DNA of 64,000 nucleotides from Azolla caroliniana (Eukaryota; Polypodiophyta). Position numbers and translations under genes: made by a program. The stretch covers positions 7,440,001 to 7,504,000 of the forward strand of contig JBHGNT010000018.1 of assembly GCA_043228905.1 (NCBI GenBank), read 5' to 3'. The notes under the pieces were generated by a model. It was not told the DNA's origin. It saw only the letters and a list, made by a program, of their open reading frames with translations, and searched no databases. Every line of letters begins with the position of its first letter. Within the stretch, counting starts at the first letter, position 1. This document shows, in pieces, positions 21,098-31,660 of this stretch.

Positions 21098-24000
21098 ATG
21101 GAAGGCGGCAGCAGCGGGCAGCCGGGGATGATGGTGCTGAATGCGCAGAACTACGCCGACTGGAAGATAAAGATGGAGGATCTGCTCATTGTTCGGGACC
21201 TGTATGAACCGATCGACAGGTCGGAAATACCCAAGGGGGTACTTGAGACGGAGTGGAGGCTTCTAAACCGGAAAGCCGTTGCAACCATTCGGCAATACGT
21301 CGACGTGAGCGTTCTACAACACGTGGCGAACGACACCAACGCATATGAGATGTGGAGGAAGCTGTCGGGCCTCTACGAGAGGAAGAATGCGTTGAACCGG
21401 ACCTCCCTGATGAGAAAGATAGTGAACCTCAAGTACCGGGACGGCGAGAGTATGGTGGAACACGTAAGCACGTTCATGGGATTCGTGAACCAGCTTGCGG
21501 CGATCAAGTTCCCGTTGGAGGATGCAATGCAAGCCATCATCCTGATGTGTACATTGCCGGACAGCTGGGAGAACTTGGTGGTGACTCTCAGCACCTCCTG
21601 CGCCGAAGATAACTTGTCCCTACAAACGGTAAAGACAAGTATTTTGAACGAAGAAGCGCGTCGGAGAGATAAAGAACCGGTCTCCGACTCGAAGGCGCTG
21701 CTTACCGAATCGGAACGGGGAAGACAATGGAACCGGAGTCCGCAAAGACGGGAGAAGTCGGGGACCCGGTCGCAGTCAAGAGGAAGGCCAACATGCTTCC
21801 ACTGTGGGAAGCCGGGGCACTTCCGGAAGAATTGTCGGCATTACCGAAAGGACAACGGAGCCGACGACACCGATTCGAAGAAGTCACCGGAGAGAAACGG
21901 TGCATACCGGGGAGCCACGGACCGGAGAGGTCCGGATCGGCGAGGGCAGGACCGGAAAGGAACGACGGCACTCGCGGCAAGTGAAGAAGAGATAATGCTT
22001 ATTACCGAAGAGAGGGAGCTGAACCTTGCCGGTGAAGAGATGACCTGGGTGGTCGATTCCGGAGCGTCGTTCCACCTGACCCCGGAGAAGAAATACTTCT
22101 CATCCTACACAGCCGGTGAGCACGGCTGTGTCCGGATGGGAAATGAAGGCACATGCCGGATTGCCGGCATAGGAGACGTGTGGCTGTTGACATCAACCGG
22201 ATGCAAGATGCTGTTGAAGGATGTGCGACACGTTCCGGAGGTCCGATTGAACCTGATCTCGGCCGGGAGGCTAGATGATGAAGGCTACACGGGTAGCATC
22301 CGGAACGGTGTCATGAAGTTCAGCAAGGGGAGCCTGATAGTGGCTCGGGCCCGGAAGGTCAACACCCTGTACCTGATGAATTCCCGGCTCTGTCCGGAGG
22401 AGCTGAACGTGGCAGCCGACACTGCCGGTGAGCTGTGGCACAAGAGACTGTGCCACATGAGCGAGAAGGGGATGAAGAGGCTTGCAGAAGACAACCTCAT
22501 TCCAGTGAAGCATGTGCATCTGGAGAAGTGCACCGATTGCCTGGCCGGTAAACAGAATCGAACCTCCTTCCACTCAAGGCCACCGACGAGACGTAGCGCA
22601 CCATTGGAGTTGGTGCACACGGATGTGTGTCAGGTAGAAACGAAGTCACATGGCGGAGCCCAGTACTTCGTGACTTTCATTGATGATCACAGCCGGAAGT
22701 TGTGGACGGCGCCGTTGAAGACAAAGGACCAAGTGTTGTCCGTCTTCAAAGAACTCCACGCGAGAGTGGAAAGGGAATCCGGCAAGAAGCTGAAAGCGAT
22801 ACGAGCGGATAACGGAGGGGAATACCGGGGGCAGTTCCAGGAGTACTGTCGCTCGAAGGGGATCCGGCTCGAGTTTACTGTGCCGAAGACGCCGGAACTG
22901 AACGGGCTGGCCGAGAGGATGAACCGGACCATAATGGAGAGGGTCCGGAGTATGCTGGCGCATGCGAAATTACCCAAGGGATTTTGGGCTGAGGCAATGT
23001 CGACGGCGACGTATGTGATAAATAGATCACCCTCATTACCTTTGGACGGAGACACGCCGCAGAAAGTGTGGACCGGTAAGGAAGTGTCCTACCGGCATCT
23101 GAAGGTGTTCGGGTGTCTCGCATACGTGCATGTGGCAAAGGACCGGAGAGGAAAGTTGGATCCAAAGACCCGGCCATGCATATTCCTCGGTTACGGCGAC
23201 GATGAGTTCGGCTACCGAGTATGGGACCCGGTCGACAAGAAGATATTCAGGAGTCGAGATATCATCTTCATGGAGGACAAGACACTCGCCGACTGGGAGT
23301 CGGAGAAGAAGATGAAGAGCTCCAAGTCGACCGGTGAGGATAAACTCTACGAGGAGCAGTCCCGACCGGCAAGGGACCGGTTAGCACTCGAGGATCCGGC
23401 CGAAGACGGTGAAGAAACAGAACCGGCCGAGGAAGATGAAACTGATACCGGAACCGGCCCCGATCCCGAAATGGATTCGGATGAAGAGGAAACGGAGGAG
23501 CCGGTTACCGAAGCTCCGGAACGGAGATATCCTCTAAGAGAGAGAAGGGCCCCCCGGAGATTTCCGGAACCTGAGCACGTGCTGCTGACCGACGAGGGGG
23601 AGCCGGAGAGTTTTGAAGAAGCAAAGCTTGACACCCATAGCCGCAGGTGGTTAAGTGCCATGCAGGAGGAGATGGATTCCCTGCATGAGAACCACACATA
23701 TGAACTTGTGGAGTTGCCGAAAGGAAAGCGGGCACTTCGAAACAAGTGGGTGTTCAAGCTGAAACCGGGAGATGCCGGAAACCCCCCGAGATACAAAGCC
23801 AGGATCGTGGTGAAGGGGTTCCAGCAGAAGAAGGGCGTCGACTTCGACGAGATATTTGCCCCGGTAGTGAAGATGACCTCCATCCGGACGGTGCTGAGCA
23901 TAGCGGCAAGTATGGACCTCGAGGTAGAACAGATGGACGTGAAGACGGCATTCCTTCACGGTGACCTCGAAGAAGAGATCTACATGCAGCAACCGGAAGG

Positions 24001-25171
24001 ATTCGAGAAGAAAGGGAAGGAGCACCTGGTATGCCGGTTGAAGAAGAGCCTTTACGGACTGAAGCAGGCTCCCCGGCAATGGTACCGGAAGTTCGACTCC
24101 TTCATGACCGACGAAGGGTACCACAAAACGCAGTCTGATCACTGCGTGTTTGTGAAGAAGTTCGAAGGAGGAGACTCTCTAATACTCCTCCTGTACGTGG
24201 ACGACATGTTGATCGTCGGACGGGACCAGGTCAAGATACGGATGCTGAAGAAGGCGCTTTACCGAACCTTCTCAATGAAGGACCTGGGTCCGGCGAGGCA
24301 AATACTAGGGATGCACATCATCCGGGACCGGAAGAAGAAGCAGTTGTGGCTGTCACAGGAGAAGTACGTGACGAAGGTGCTTCACCGGTTCAACATGTCG
24401 GAAGCAAGACCGGTCGGATCGACCCTCCCGACAAACTGCAAGCTGTCCAGCAAGCAAAGTCCCAAGACAAAGGCTGAAAAGGAGGATATGATGAAAGTAC
24501 CGTATGCCTCAGCCGTCGGAAGCTTGATGTACGCAATGGTGTGTACAAGACCGGACATAGGATATGCAGTTGGAGTGGTGAGCCGGTACATGAGCAATCC
24601 CGGCAAAGAGCACTGGAAGGCGGTCAAGTGGATACTCCGATACCTGAAGGGCACGGCAAACGTGTGCCTCCGATTCGGCTCCGGTAAACCCGAATTCGAC
24701 GGCTTTACCAATTCGGATATGTCGGCTGATGCAGATACCAGCCGGTCCACATTAGGGTATGTGATGACGTATGCAGGTGGAGCTGTTTCGTGGCAGTCGA
24801 GGCTGCAGAAGACGGTTGCGTTGTCAACCACGGAGGCGGAGTACATGGCGGCTGTTGAAGGCGGCAAGGAAATAATATGGATGAAGGACTTCATTAGAGA
24901 GCTCGGTATCCAGCAGGAGGAGTACCGACTCTACTGCGACAGTCAGAGTGCCATCCACCTTGCGAAGAACGCGGCCTACCATTCCCGGACGAAACACATC
25001 CAGCGTAGATACCACTGGATCCGGGAGAGGATAGAAGACGAGGAGTTCGTGCTGACGAAGATCCACACGGACGAGAACGGGTCGGATATGCTGACCAAGG
25101 TGCTCACACCTGACAAGCTGGAAGCATGCCGGAAGAGGATCGGGTTGGAGAGACATCCCATGCCGAAGTGA
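21098..25171 (+). CDS. CopA gag-pol polyprotein (1357 aa, intact)
   Basis: This is a single reading frame encoding a complete Ty1/copia polyprotein. The start ATG at 21098-21100 is the first after the PBS; the frame is open upstream into the LTR but without reason to start there. In order: gag (DWKIKMEDLL near residue 27), CCHC knuckle C233-C236-H241-C246, protease WVVDSGAS with catalytic D320, and integrase zinc residues H448, H453, C478, C481. The integrase core follows with D509, D571 and E606. The reverse transcriptase metal site is YVDD (D1035, D1036). RNase H carries STTEAEY near residue 1246 and CDSQSAIHLAK. It ends RHPMPK-stop, just before the polypurine tract. The protein would form virus-like particles and copy and integrate the element. 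Confidence 0.95.
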   Translation: MEGGSSGQPGMMVLNAQNYADWKIKMEDLLIVRDLYEPIDRSEIPKGVLETEWRLLNRKAVATIRQYVDVSVLQHVANDTNAYEMWRKLSGLYERKNALNRTSLMRKIVNLKYRDGESMVEHVSTFMGFVNQLAAIKFPLEDAMQAIILMCTLPDSWENLVVTLSTSCAEDNLSLQTVKTSILNEEARRRDKEPVSDSKALLTESERGRQWNRSPQRREKSGTRSQSRGRPTCFHCGKPGHFRKNCRHYRKDNGADDTDSKKSPERNGAYRGATDRRGPDRRGQDRKGTTALAASEEEIMLITEERELNLAGEEMTWVVDSGASFHLTPEKKYFSSYTAGEHGCVRMGNEGTCRIAGIGDVWLLTSTGCKMLLKDVRHVPEVRLNLISAGRLDDEGYTGSIRNGVMKFSKGSLIVARARKVNTLYLMNSRLCPEELNVAADTAGELWHKRLCHMSEKGMKRLAEDNLIPVKHVHLEKCTDCLAGKQNRTSFHSRPPTRRSAPLELVHTDVCQVETKSHGGAQYFVTFIDDHSRKLWTAPLKTKDQVLSVFKELHARVERESGKKLKAIRADNGGEYRGQFQEYCRSKGIRLEFTVPKTPELNGLAERMNRTIMERVRSMLAHAKLPKGFWAEAMSTATYVINRSPSLPLDGDTPQKVWTGKEVSYRHLKVFGCLAYVHVAKDRRGKLDPKTRPCIFLGYGDDEFGYRVWDPVDKKIFRSRDIIFMEDKTLADWESEKKMKSSKSTGEDKLYEEQSRPARDRLALEDPAEDGEETEPAEEDETDTGTGPDPEMDSDEEETEEPVTEAPERRYPLRERRAPRRFPEPEHVLLTDEGEPESFEEAKLDTHSRRWLSAMQEEMDSLHENHTYELVELPKGKRALRNKWVFKLKPGDAGNPPRYKARIVVKGFQQKKGVDFDEIFAPVVKMTSIRTVLSIAASMDLEVEQMDVKTAFLHGDLEEEIYMQQPEGFEKKGKEHLVCRLKKSLYGLKQAPRQWYRKFDSFMTDEGYHKTQSDHCVFVKKFEGGDSLILLLYVDDMLIVGRDQVKIRMLKKALYRTFSMKDLGPARQILGMHIIRDRKKKQLWLSQEKYVTKVLHRFNMSEARPVGSTLPTNCKLSSKQSPKTKAEKEDMMKVPYASAVGSLMYAMVCTRPDIGYAVGVVSRYMSNPGKEHWKAVKWILRYLKGTANVCLRFGSGKPEFDGFTNSDMSADADTSRSTLGYVMTYAGGAVSWQSRLQKTVALSTTEAEYMAAVEGGKEIIWMKDFIRELGIQQEEYRLYCDSQSAIHLAKNAAYHSRTKHIQRRYHWIRERIEDEEFVLTKIHTDENGSDMLTKVLTPDKLEACRKRIGLERHPMPK

Positions 25172-25181
25172 AGGGGGAGTT
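25172..25181 (+). promoter_or_regulatory. CopA polypurine tract
   Basis: AAGGGGGAGT directly precedes the 3' LTR and follows the gag-pol stop codon. It primes plus-strand DNA synthesis. Confidence 0.9.
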
Positions 25182-25835
25182 TGTTGGGATTTCGGTCCCT
25201 CCGGATGGGATGTCCGGAGATGAATGACGGCAAGCCCGGTTGCGGTTACGGAGCCGGATGATGAAGACCCCGGTTACGGAGCCGGATGATGAAGACCCCG
25301 GTTACGGAGCCGGATGATGAAGACCCCGGCTACGGAGCCGGATGACGAATGTACCCGGAGAGAGATCCGGATGCGGAGACATATTTGTGAATATGTTTGC
25401 CAAGAGCCCTTGAGGCTATATTTGTAAATAGCCCGAAAGTCATATGTGTATAAATATGACTTAGGGCAAACAGTTTTACTGTTGCTTCTCATTTTCTTCT
25501 GTTTTTCCACTTTAGAGGAGTGAAGAGAGAGCAGCCGTGAGAGAGATAGAGCGCGAGAGACGAAGAGGTAGACGCCTCTGTGTATTTCCGCCGCCTGTGG
25601 CGAGGACAGCGAGCTCAAGGTCGTCGCCTTGCAGCTCGCCATTGTATACTTCTCTGTATAGTGTTGGTTTGGAGTCTTGTACTCCCGTGGTTTTTCCCGT
25701 CTAGGGTTTTCCACGTTAATCCCTGTGTACTCGCGTTTTGTTTCTCCGTGTGGTTCCTATTTTCTGCTCCATCGATTCGCGCTTACTCGGTTGTGGCCGA
25801 GTGAAGAAGGTGAATAGAAGGGTCTATTCCTTACA
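25182..25835 (+). repeat. CopA 3' LTR (654 bp)
   Basis: Same ends and length as the 5' LTR. TATAAATA lies at 25449-25456 and the 28-bp array at 25244-25349. The differences seen are two in the TTTTASTGTT...TTTYTT region (~25476-25497) and one G/A near 25780. Confidence 0.95.
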
Positions 25836-25840
25836 GGGTG

Positions 25841-28800
25841 TTGTACTGCTTTGCGTCGTGTGTGGGCGAACAGCTATTGACCTATGTTCGGGATGCAAAG
25901 ATGCCAAAGGGTGCGTGGGAAAATCTGAAGAAGATTTTTGCCGCGACCACCACAGCCAGGAAGCTTGAGCTCCGACAGGAGTTGAGCAACCTACGACAAC
26001 GCGACTTGTCGGTGGCGGACTATACCTCGAAGATCAAGGATATCTGCGACACCCTCGCCTCCATAGAGGTAAACATCGAGGAGAGCGAGATGGTCCAGAT
26101 CTGTCTCGGAGGTTTGGCGTCGAAGTTCGGAGCGTTCCGAACGGCTGTGTGTACCCGGGAGAATACGCCGTCCTTTTTCGACTTACAGTCGATGTTCCTG
26201 GTAGAGGAGAACCACGCGGATGCGTCGACGAGCACGCACACCGACAGCAGAATGCTGTACACAGAGGGAGATAGGCCCCGTGGACGTGGAGGACGAGGTG
26301 AGCCGGCGCGCAATGGAGGCGGCCGACGAGATCAAGGAAGATGGCACCGAAGTGATGCCGACAGCAACTCTGGACCCTCCGGAAACAGGGGGAGTCGAAG
26401 CGATGAGAACCGGCAAGGGAAGGCCATCGCGGAGTGCTGGTACTGTGGCAAGAAAGGCCACAGGGAAAGCGACTGCTGGAAGAAGCGCACCGATTTGGAG
26501 AGAACCGGTTCCGGAAACAGCTCCAGACATACCGACAAGGGAAATCGGCAGCGATCACACTACGCCAAAGACTCCGGGAGAGCTGGAGAAGGGTCTGTCT
26601 TCGTGACAAGACACGAAGCAAACTCAATGAAACAGAGCACCCCGAGATCGGGCGAGGTGTGGTACGTAGACTCCGGCGCGTCAAACCACATGACGAGCCA
26701 TAAGGAGTGGTTCTCGTACCTTGAAAAACCGATACAACCGGGAGTAGTCGCAACAGGAGACGACACTCCGCATCCGATCGCGAATGTCGGAGAAGTTCCC
26801 CTTAGCCATGTCGGGCAGAAAGGGAAACTCAAGAACGTGATGCACGTTCCGACAATCACGAAGAACTTGGTCTCGGTCGGACAGATCGTCGACCAAGGGA
26901 TGGAGGTTCGGTTTACACACCTCGGGTGCTTCATTGAGGAAGAAGGCCGTGTGATTGCGCAAGGGCGAAGAGACGGGAGGATGTTCATCCTCGATTCCAC
27001 TGACGGCGGCACCGCAATGTTCGCAAAGGGACAAAAGGCCGAGTTGGACATCGACTTGTGGCACAAGCGGATAGGCCACGTCAACTACCAACGGCTTCAA
27101 GATCTGCAAACGAAACAGGTAGTGTTCGGTTTGCCCAATTTTAGTGGACGAAACGCACAAATTTGTGAAGCCTGCCAGCTCGGGAAGCAACACCAACTTC
27201 CCTTCCCCAACGAGCGAAACTGGAGCCGGAACAAGCTCGACCTTATACACTCGGATGTGTGGGGGCCGGCACAAAACGTTAGTCTTGGCGGAAGCCGATA
27301 TTTCGTCTCCTTCATCGACGACCACACGCGGCACACGTGGATCTACCTCATTGAGAGGAAGAGCAAAGTCTTCGACTGTTTCCGGGACCTCAAAGGGTTC
27401 GTGGAAGCCGAAACGGGACGACAGATCAAGTGCCTGCGATCGGATGGCGGGAAAGAGTACTTTTCCGGTCAATTCAACGGTTATCTACAAAAATGTGAAT
27501 TCGGCGCGAATTCAGTTGTAGATACACGACAGAGCAGAACGGCGTTGCCGAGAGGAAGAATCGGTCGATTGTGGAAGCAGCACGGGCAATGCTGGAGGAG
27601 AAGAGCTTGCCCAAGTTCTACTGGGCCGAGGCGGTAAGGACCGCGAAATACATCCAGAAACGGATCGGAGACAAAGTGTCGTCGCACCAGCTATATTTCG
27701 GAACGATGCCGAACTTGCGACACTTGAGGGTGTTCGGTAGCATTGCGTTTGTGCATGTACCGAAGGAGAAAAGGAGGAAGCTGGACGCAAAGGCCGAGAA
27801 GTGCATCTTGGTCGGTTACTCGGACGAGCAGAAGGGTTATAAATGCTATAACCCTCGCACCAAACAAGCGCGTGTCAGCCGCGACGTTGTGTTTGACGAG
27901 TCCGCGTCCTGGTACCTGCCCCCGACTCGGAACCCTGACTCCAATCCGATCTCTGACGATGAGGTCAGCGAGGCCAACATGCCTCCGGATGAGCCCGAAA
28001 TCGAGACCTGTGAAGAGAGTCCGATTTCACTCCGGTTAAGTGGACCGATTGGACGACTGAATCGGTACGACCAGTCCGATGAAGAGCCGATGAGTAGTGG
28101 AGACTCGGCCGTGCATTCCCCGCGCAGGAAGCCGAGGAGACGGCTTACGCGCAAAGAGAAAGGGAAGAAGAAGGTGTCGGATTCCGGCACGGAAAGGAAC
28201 GAGTCAGACCGACGCGAGTCCGACTCCGAGGGAACCGGTGACAGGTCTTTAAAGATGAAGACCGCGTCGACCGAGAAGGCCTCGACATCAGCTAATGTGA
28301 GATTATGCCGATCTACCCGCCAGAAGAACCCAGTTATGCGGTTCGGATACAACGAGTACATGGCGCATCATTATGCGTACATGACCCGTATAGCGGAAGT
28401 GCGTGAGCCGGAGAGCTACGCAGAAGCGGCTAAAGACGCGAATTGGCGTGCCGCGATGGAGGAAGAGATGCACGCATTGGCAGAGAACGAGACCTGGGAC
28501 CTGGTTGACGCACCAAAGGGTGTGAAGCCGATCAGGTGTAGGTGGGTGTACAAAGTCAAGTACAACACCGATGGCTCGGTCAACCGGTAGAAGGCTCGAC
28601 TAGTGGCAAAGGGCTACGCGCCAAAACACGGCATCGACTACGATGAGACATTTGCGCCGGTCGCAAAAATGACGACCGTCCATGTTTTGCTCGCAGTAGC
28701 CGCGGCCAAGCGGTGGCACTTACATCAAATGGATGTAAAGAATGTGTTCCTAGAAGGTGACCTTGAGGAACAGGTGTACATGGTACAGCCCCCCGGATTT

Positions 28801-30498
28801 CACTCCGGAACGAACTCCTCGGCAGTATGCCGACTGAAGAAGTCCCTTTACGGACTGAAGCAAGCCCCGCGTGCCTGGAACGCAAAGATCACGCAACAAC
28901 TGCATCGGATGGGCTTCCTCATGTCAAAATCGAACTCTTCCCTGTTCATCCGGAAATGTCGCCACGGACCGGTTAGTATTTTACTATATGTTGATGACTT
29001 GGTCATCACCGGCGCCGACCTAGGTAAAATCGACCGCATGAAGCTCCAACTTTAGGCATCGTTCGACATGAAGGATCTGGGGGACCTTCATTACTTCCTT
29101 GAGATCGAAGTGATCCGTACCCCCGAAGGCATATTGATCAGCCAACGTCATTACGTGCTGAGTATGCTCTTCAAATTCAGGATGGCCGACTGTAAGTCCG
29201 TCTCGACTCCTCTGGACAGAACCATCAAGCTTCGTCCCGATACGGGAAAGGTATGCGACCCGATGAGGATCCGACAAATTGTCGGAAGCCTCATATACTT
29301 GACCATCACCCGACCCGACCTCAGTTACCTGGTCGGGGTGATCAGTCAGTTCATGGCGCGACCTACCGAGGAGCACCTTCAGTGTGCACAACGCGTACTG
29401 CGGTACGTAAGTGGCACTAAGGACCGAGGACTGCTATATCGGACCTGTGCAGCCGCGCAGTTAGTCGGCTACACTGATGTTGATTGGGCTGGCAACGCCG
29501 CCGATCGCCGATCCACGTCTGGATACGCGTTCTCTCTCGGGAGTGCCGCGATCGCGTGGAGCAGTAAGAAGCAGCCGACAGTTGCACTGTCGAGCACTGA
29601 AGCGGAGTACCGAGGAGCGGTTGTCACGACTTGCGAAGCCATATGGTTGAAGCGGCTACTTAAGGACCTGCAAGAGGAGGTGTCCGATCCAACGATGATC
29701 TACTGCGACAACCTCAACAGCATCCAACTCGCGAAGAACCCCGTCTTCCACGCACGGACCAAGCACATTGAGGTGCACTACCATTTCGTCCGTGTGCGTG
29801 TCCTTTCCGGTGAAGTCGAATTTCAGTACGTTCCGACGCGTCGGCAGACTGCCGACATCTTCACCAAGCCTCTTGGTCTGGACAAGTTGCGGCAATTCTC
29901 AGGTGCGCTCGGGTTGCGTCACCTTGACGTGCTGAACTTGAGGGGGAGAACAGTCCCGAACGACCAAGCAAGGCAGCAGGAAAGGAGCGGAGACCGCGAC
30001 ACCGAGTCGATTGACTCGTTTGAAGATAGATCGGCTAAAGAGGCCGAGGGCGACTTCGGATCGGCTGAAGAAGCCGAGGGCGGACCTGTGGAAAAGTTCA
30101 GAAGAGGACAGAAGGGGAGCAGCCGAAGGAGAGAGCCGAAGCCAACCACGCATAGGGGAGATGACGCCATCGAGGGCCATAAGACCGAAGACGAGTTGGA
30201 GACAGCCAACTCGGACGAGAGCGAAAACCGATCAGAGGTAGCCAAGTCGGTTCGGATGTTTGATTCAGATACGCTGAATCAACCAAGGCCCAAGCGGAAG
30301 AAAAGGCAGCAGAAGAGGAGCCAACACCGCAACAACAGAAGAGCTGATAAGGGCCGCATGAGAGTACAAGCCGACCGGAAGGGTCGAAGCGCGCGGAGTC
30401 AAACAGGTCGAGGAGCGCGAGCGAGGCGAGAAGCTAGGAGGAACCGGTGCTGTGAAGATCCCGAAGAACCTCAAGTTGAGCTTGAGGGGGAGTGTTGA
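25841..30498 (+). pseudogene. CopB-1 gag-pol, remainder, with Arg-rich C-terminal extension
   Basis: The frame resumes in gag after CopA. The CCHC knuckle (CWYCGKKGHRESDC, ~26433) and protease (WYVDSGASNHM, ~26660) are intact. Integrase shows DLWHKRIGH, CEACQLGK, HSDVWGP and RSDGGKEYF. A 1-bp deletion near 27490 shifts the frame, which continues at 27571. An in-frame TAG at 28588-28590 in reverse transcriptase is shared with CopB-2, and a further TAG lies at 29053-29055. Reverse transcriptase (YVDDLVIT) and RNase H (STEAEYRG, KHIEVHYHFVR) follow. After the usual copia end (FTKPLGLDKL) the frame stays open for about 200 more codons, first acidic, then strongly basic (PRPKRKKRQQKRSQHRNNRR). It stops at a TGA at 30496-30498 inside the 3' LTR. 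Confidence 0.9.
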
Positions 30499-30880
30499 GA
30501 GACAAGCTCAACATCGGCCGATCGGCTGAAGAAGCCGAGGACCGGATCGGTTGGGACCGATCGGTTAGGCCGAGTGCATACACCGGGAGGTCATTAGGAA
30601 AGATATTCCGTAAGGAATATATTTGGGAGTTAGTGTAGGAACTCTTAATGAGCATTGAAGTACTGTCAGTACTTCGGTCAGTCCTTCCGGGACTTGTATA
30701 AAAGTGTTCACTGAGCACGTCTTATGTACACAGACTGAGTCTTACTGTTGAATATAGTTGTTTTGTGTCTACTCTCTCTGTCTCTCCCGCGTATACCGTG
30801 TAAGTCCAAGCTCTCCATTGAACCTGTGTTTCCTTCCTCTGTTCTATCTTCATACCTGCTTCCGCACACTACTTTCTACA
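30493..30880 (+). repeat. CopB-1 3' LTR (388 bp)
   Basis: TATAAAAG is at 30697-30704. The polypurine tract TTGAGGGGGAG before it is also coding sequence. The LTR ends ACTTTCTACA, followed by the GATAT duplication. Confidence 0.95.
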
Positions 30881-31021
30881 GATATGTTTTCTCTTCCTGT
30901 TCTCACCGGCTCTCTCTTCCAATTCTCACCAGGTCTCCTCCGGTTTCCGGATTTTTTCCGGTTCTCATCGGTCCTCTTTATTCATCATTGGATCCCATCT
31001 GGAGGGACCAATTTCCCAACA
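30881..31021 (-). repeat. CopD 5' LTR, distal part
   Basis: The minus strand starts TGTTGGGAAATTGGTCCCTC at 31021 and contains GAACCGG-type motifs matching the CopD 3' LTR at 11600-11689. It is separated from the rest of the LTR by CopB-1. Confidence 0.85.
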
Positions 31022-31660
31022 GTTGTGACCCATTTGATCAAATAGACGTCATAAGACTATCCATGTGTAATGCTAATGGATGAGTGGTGATGGCATAGAG
31101 GCACTAATGGGACAATCTTGCCTACCGAATAAAACAATATCCTCGAATAAGTGATTTCAGCGTCTAATATACAAGCAACAATGCTATTGTCATATAGCCA
31201 ATGACTAATTTTTGACATTTTATGATTAAATCCTATCGTATGCATTGCAGCTTCCACAAAAGTTCATTCTATGGTATCAAAAGTTTTTTCAATGTTGAAT
31301 TGCATGATGACAACATCTCCATTTGTGTATTTAGCATATTGAACGCGAATATAGGCCTTTGAATGTTGTTCATTATCAATAGTTTGGTATAAAACCATAT
31401 TGATTAGGCAAAGACATGAGTGCCAAGTGGCACCATGTGCTTCGCTATCCCAACATGGCTACACATATTTAAATGCCTAAATGTGGGTGGGCATGCACAA
31501 TCTATAGAGGAAAGCAATCTTCATGCAACCATAGAGTGTAATTCTATTCACAAGCACTTTAGCAATCAACTTATAAATCACGAGCATTAACAATATGTTG
31601 ATACGACTCATATTTCATGGTGCACAATGCTCTTGAACATATACAAACAATAATTTATGT
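31022..31660 (-). pseudogene. LINE reverse-transcriptase relic
   Basis: Minus-strand reading shows the order of conserved non-LTR reverse-transcriptase blocks. Near 31560-31620 is LLMLVIYKLIAKVLVNRIT, as in the family's LLNVIYKILAKVLANRL. Near 31240-31320 is VVIMQFNIEKTFDTIEW, as in the family's LKLDFEKAFDRVEW. HTIGFNHKMSKISHWLY follows. Intervening stops and frame changes make it a pseudogene. The catalytic FADD block is not visible; it would lie beyond the CopD insertion. It appears to be the oldest layer of this part of the window. Confidence 0.7.

Larger units (their letters stand above)
20413..25835 (+). mobile_element. CopA: complete, apparently intact copia retrotransposon
   Basis: The element is 5423 bp with 654-bp LTRs of equal length (20413-21066, 25182-25835), GGGTG duplications (20408-20412, 25836-25840), a PBS, an unbroken gag-pol and a polypurine tract. 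I count three substitutions between the LTRs. All catalytic residues I checked are present. It is the innermost element of its nest and the best candidate for recent or present activity in the window. Confidence 0.95.
16689..30880 (+). mobile_element. CopB-1: copia element with two nested elements
   Basis: The LTRs are 388 bp at 16689-17076 and 30493-30880, with flanking GATAT duplications (16684-16688 and 30881-30885). Two younger elements split the interior: a non-coding LTR element at 17126-20192 and CopA at 20413-25835. I count about nine differences between the LTRs (~2-2.5%), more than in the elements nested inside, which fits the order of insertion. Without the inserts it would be about 5.7 kb, the same as CopB-2. 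Confidence 0.95.
11474..31021 (-). mobile_element. CopD: minus-strand copia, carrier of a three-level nest
   Basis: CopD is related to CopA in both protein and LTR core. In element order it consists of a 5' LTR split by CopB-1 (31021-30881, then 16688-16227), a PBS, a solo LTR inserted in the leader, a gag-pol pseudogene (15772-11700), a polypurine tract (GAAGGGGGAGA), and a 3' LTR that keeps only its first ~216 bp (11689-11474). The right end is exact: TGTTGGGAA starts at 31021. The left end is lost against LINE/microsatellite sequence, so no target duplication can be read. About 14.6 kb of the span is later insertions. Confidence 0.85.

Noticed and set aside
22646-23055. Overlapping antisense ORFs within CopA
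   Set aside because: They mirror the intact sense gag-pol and have no independent features.
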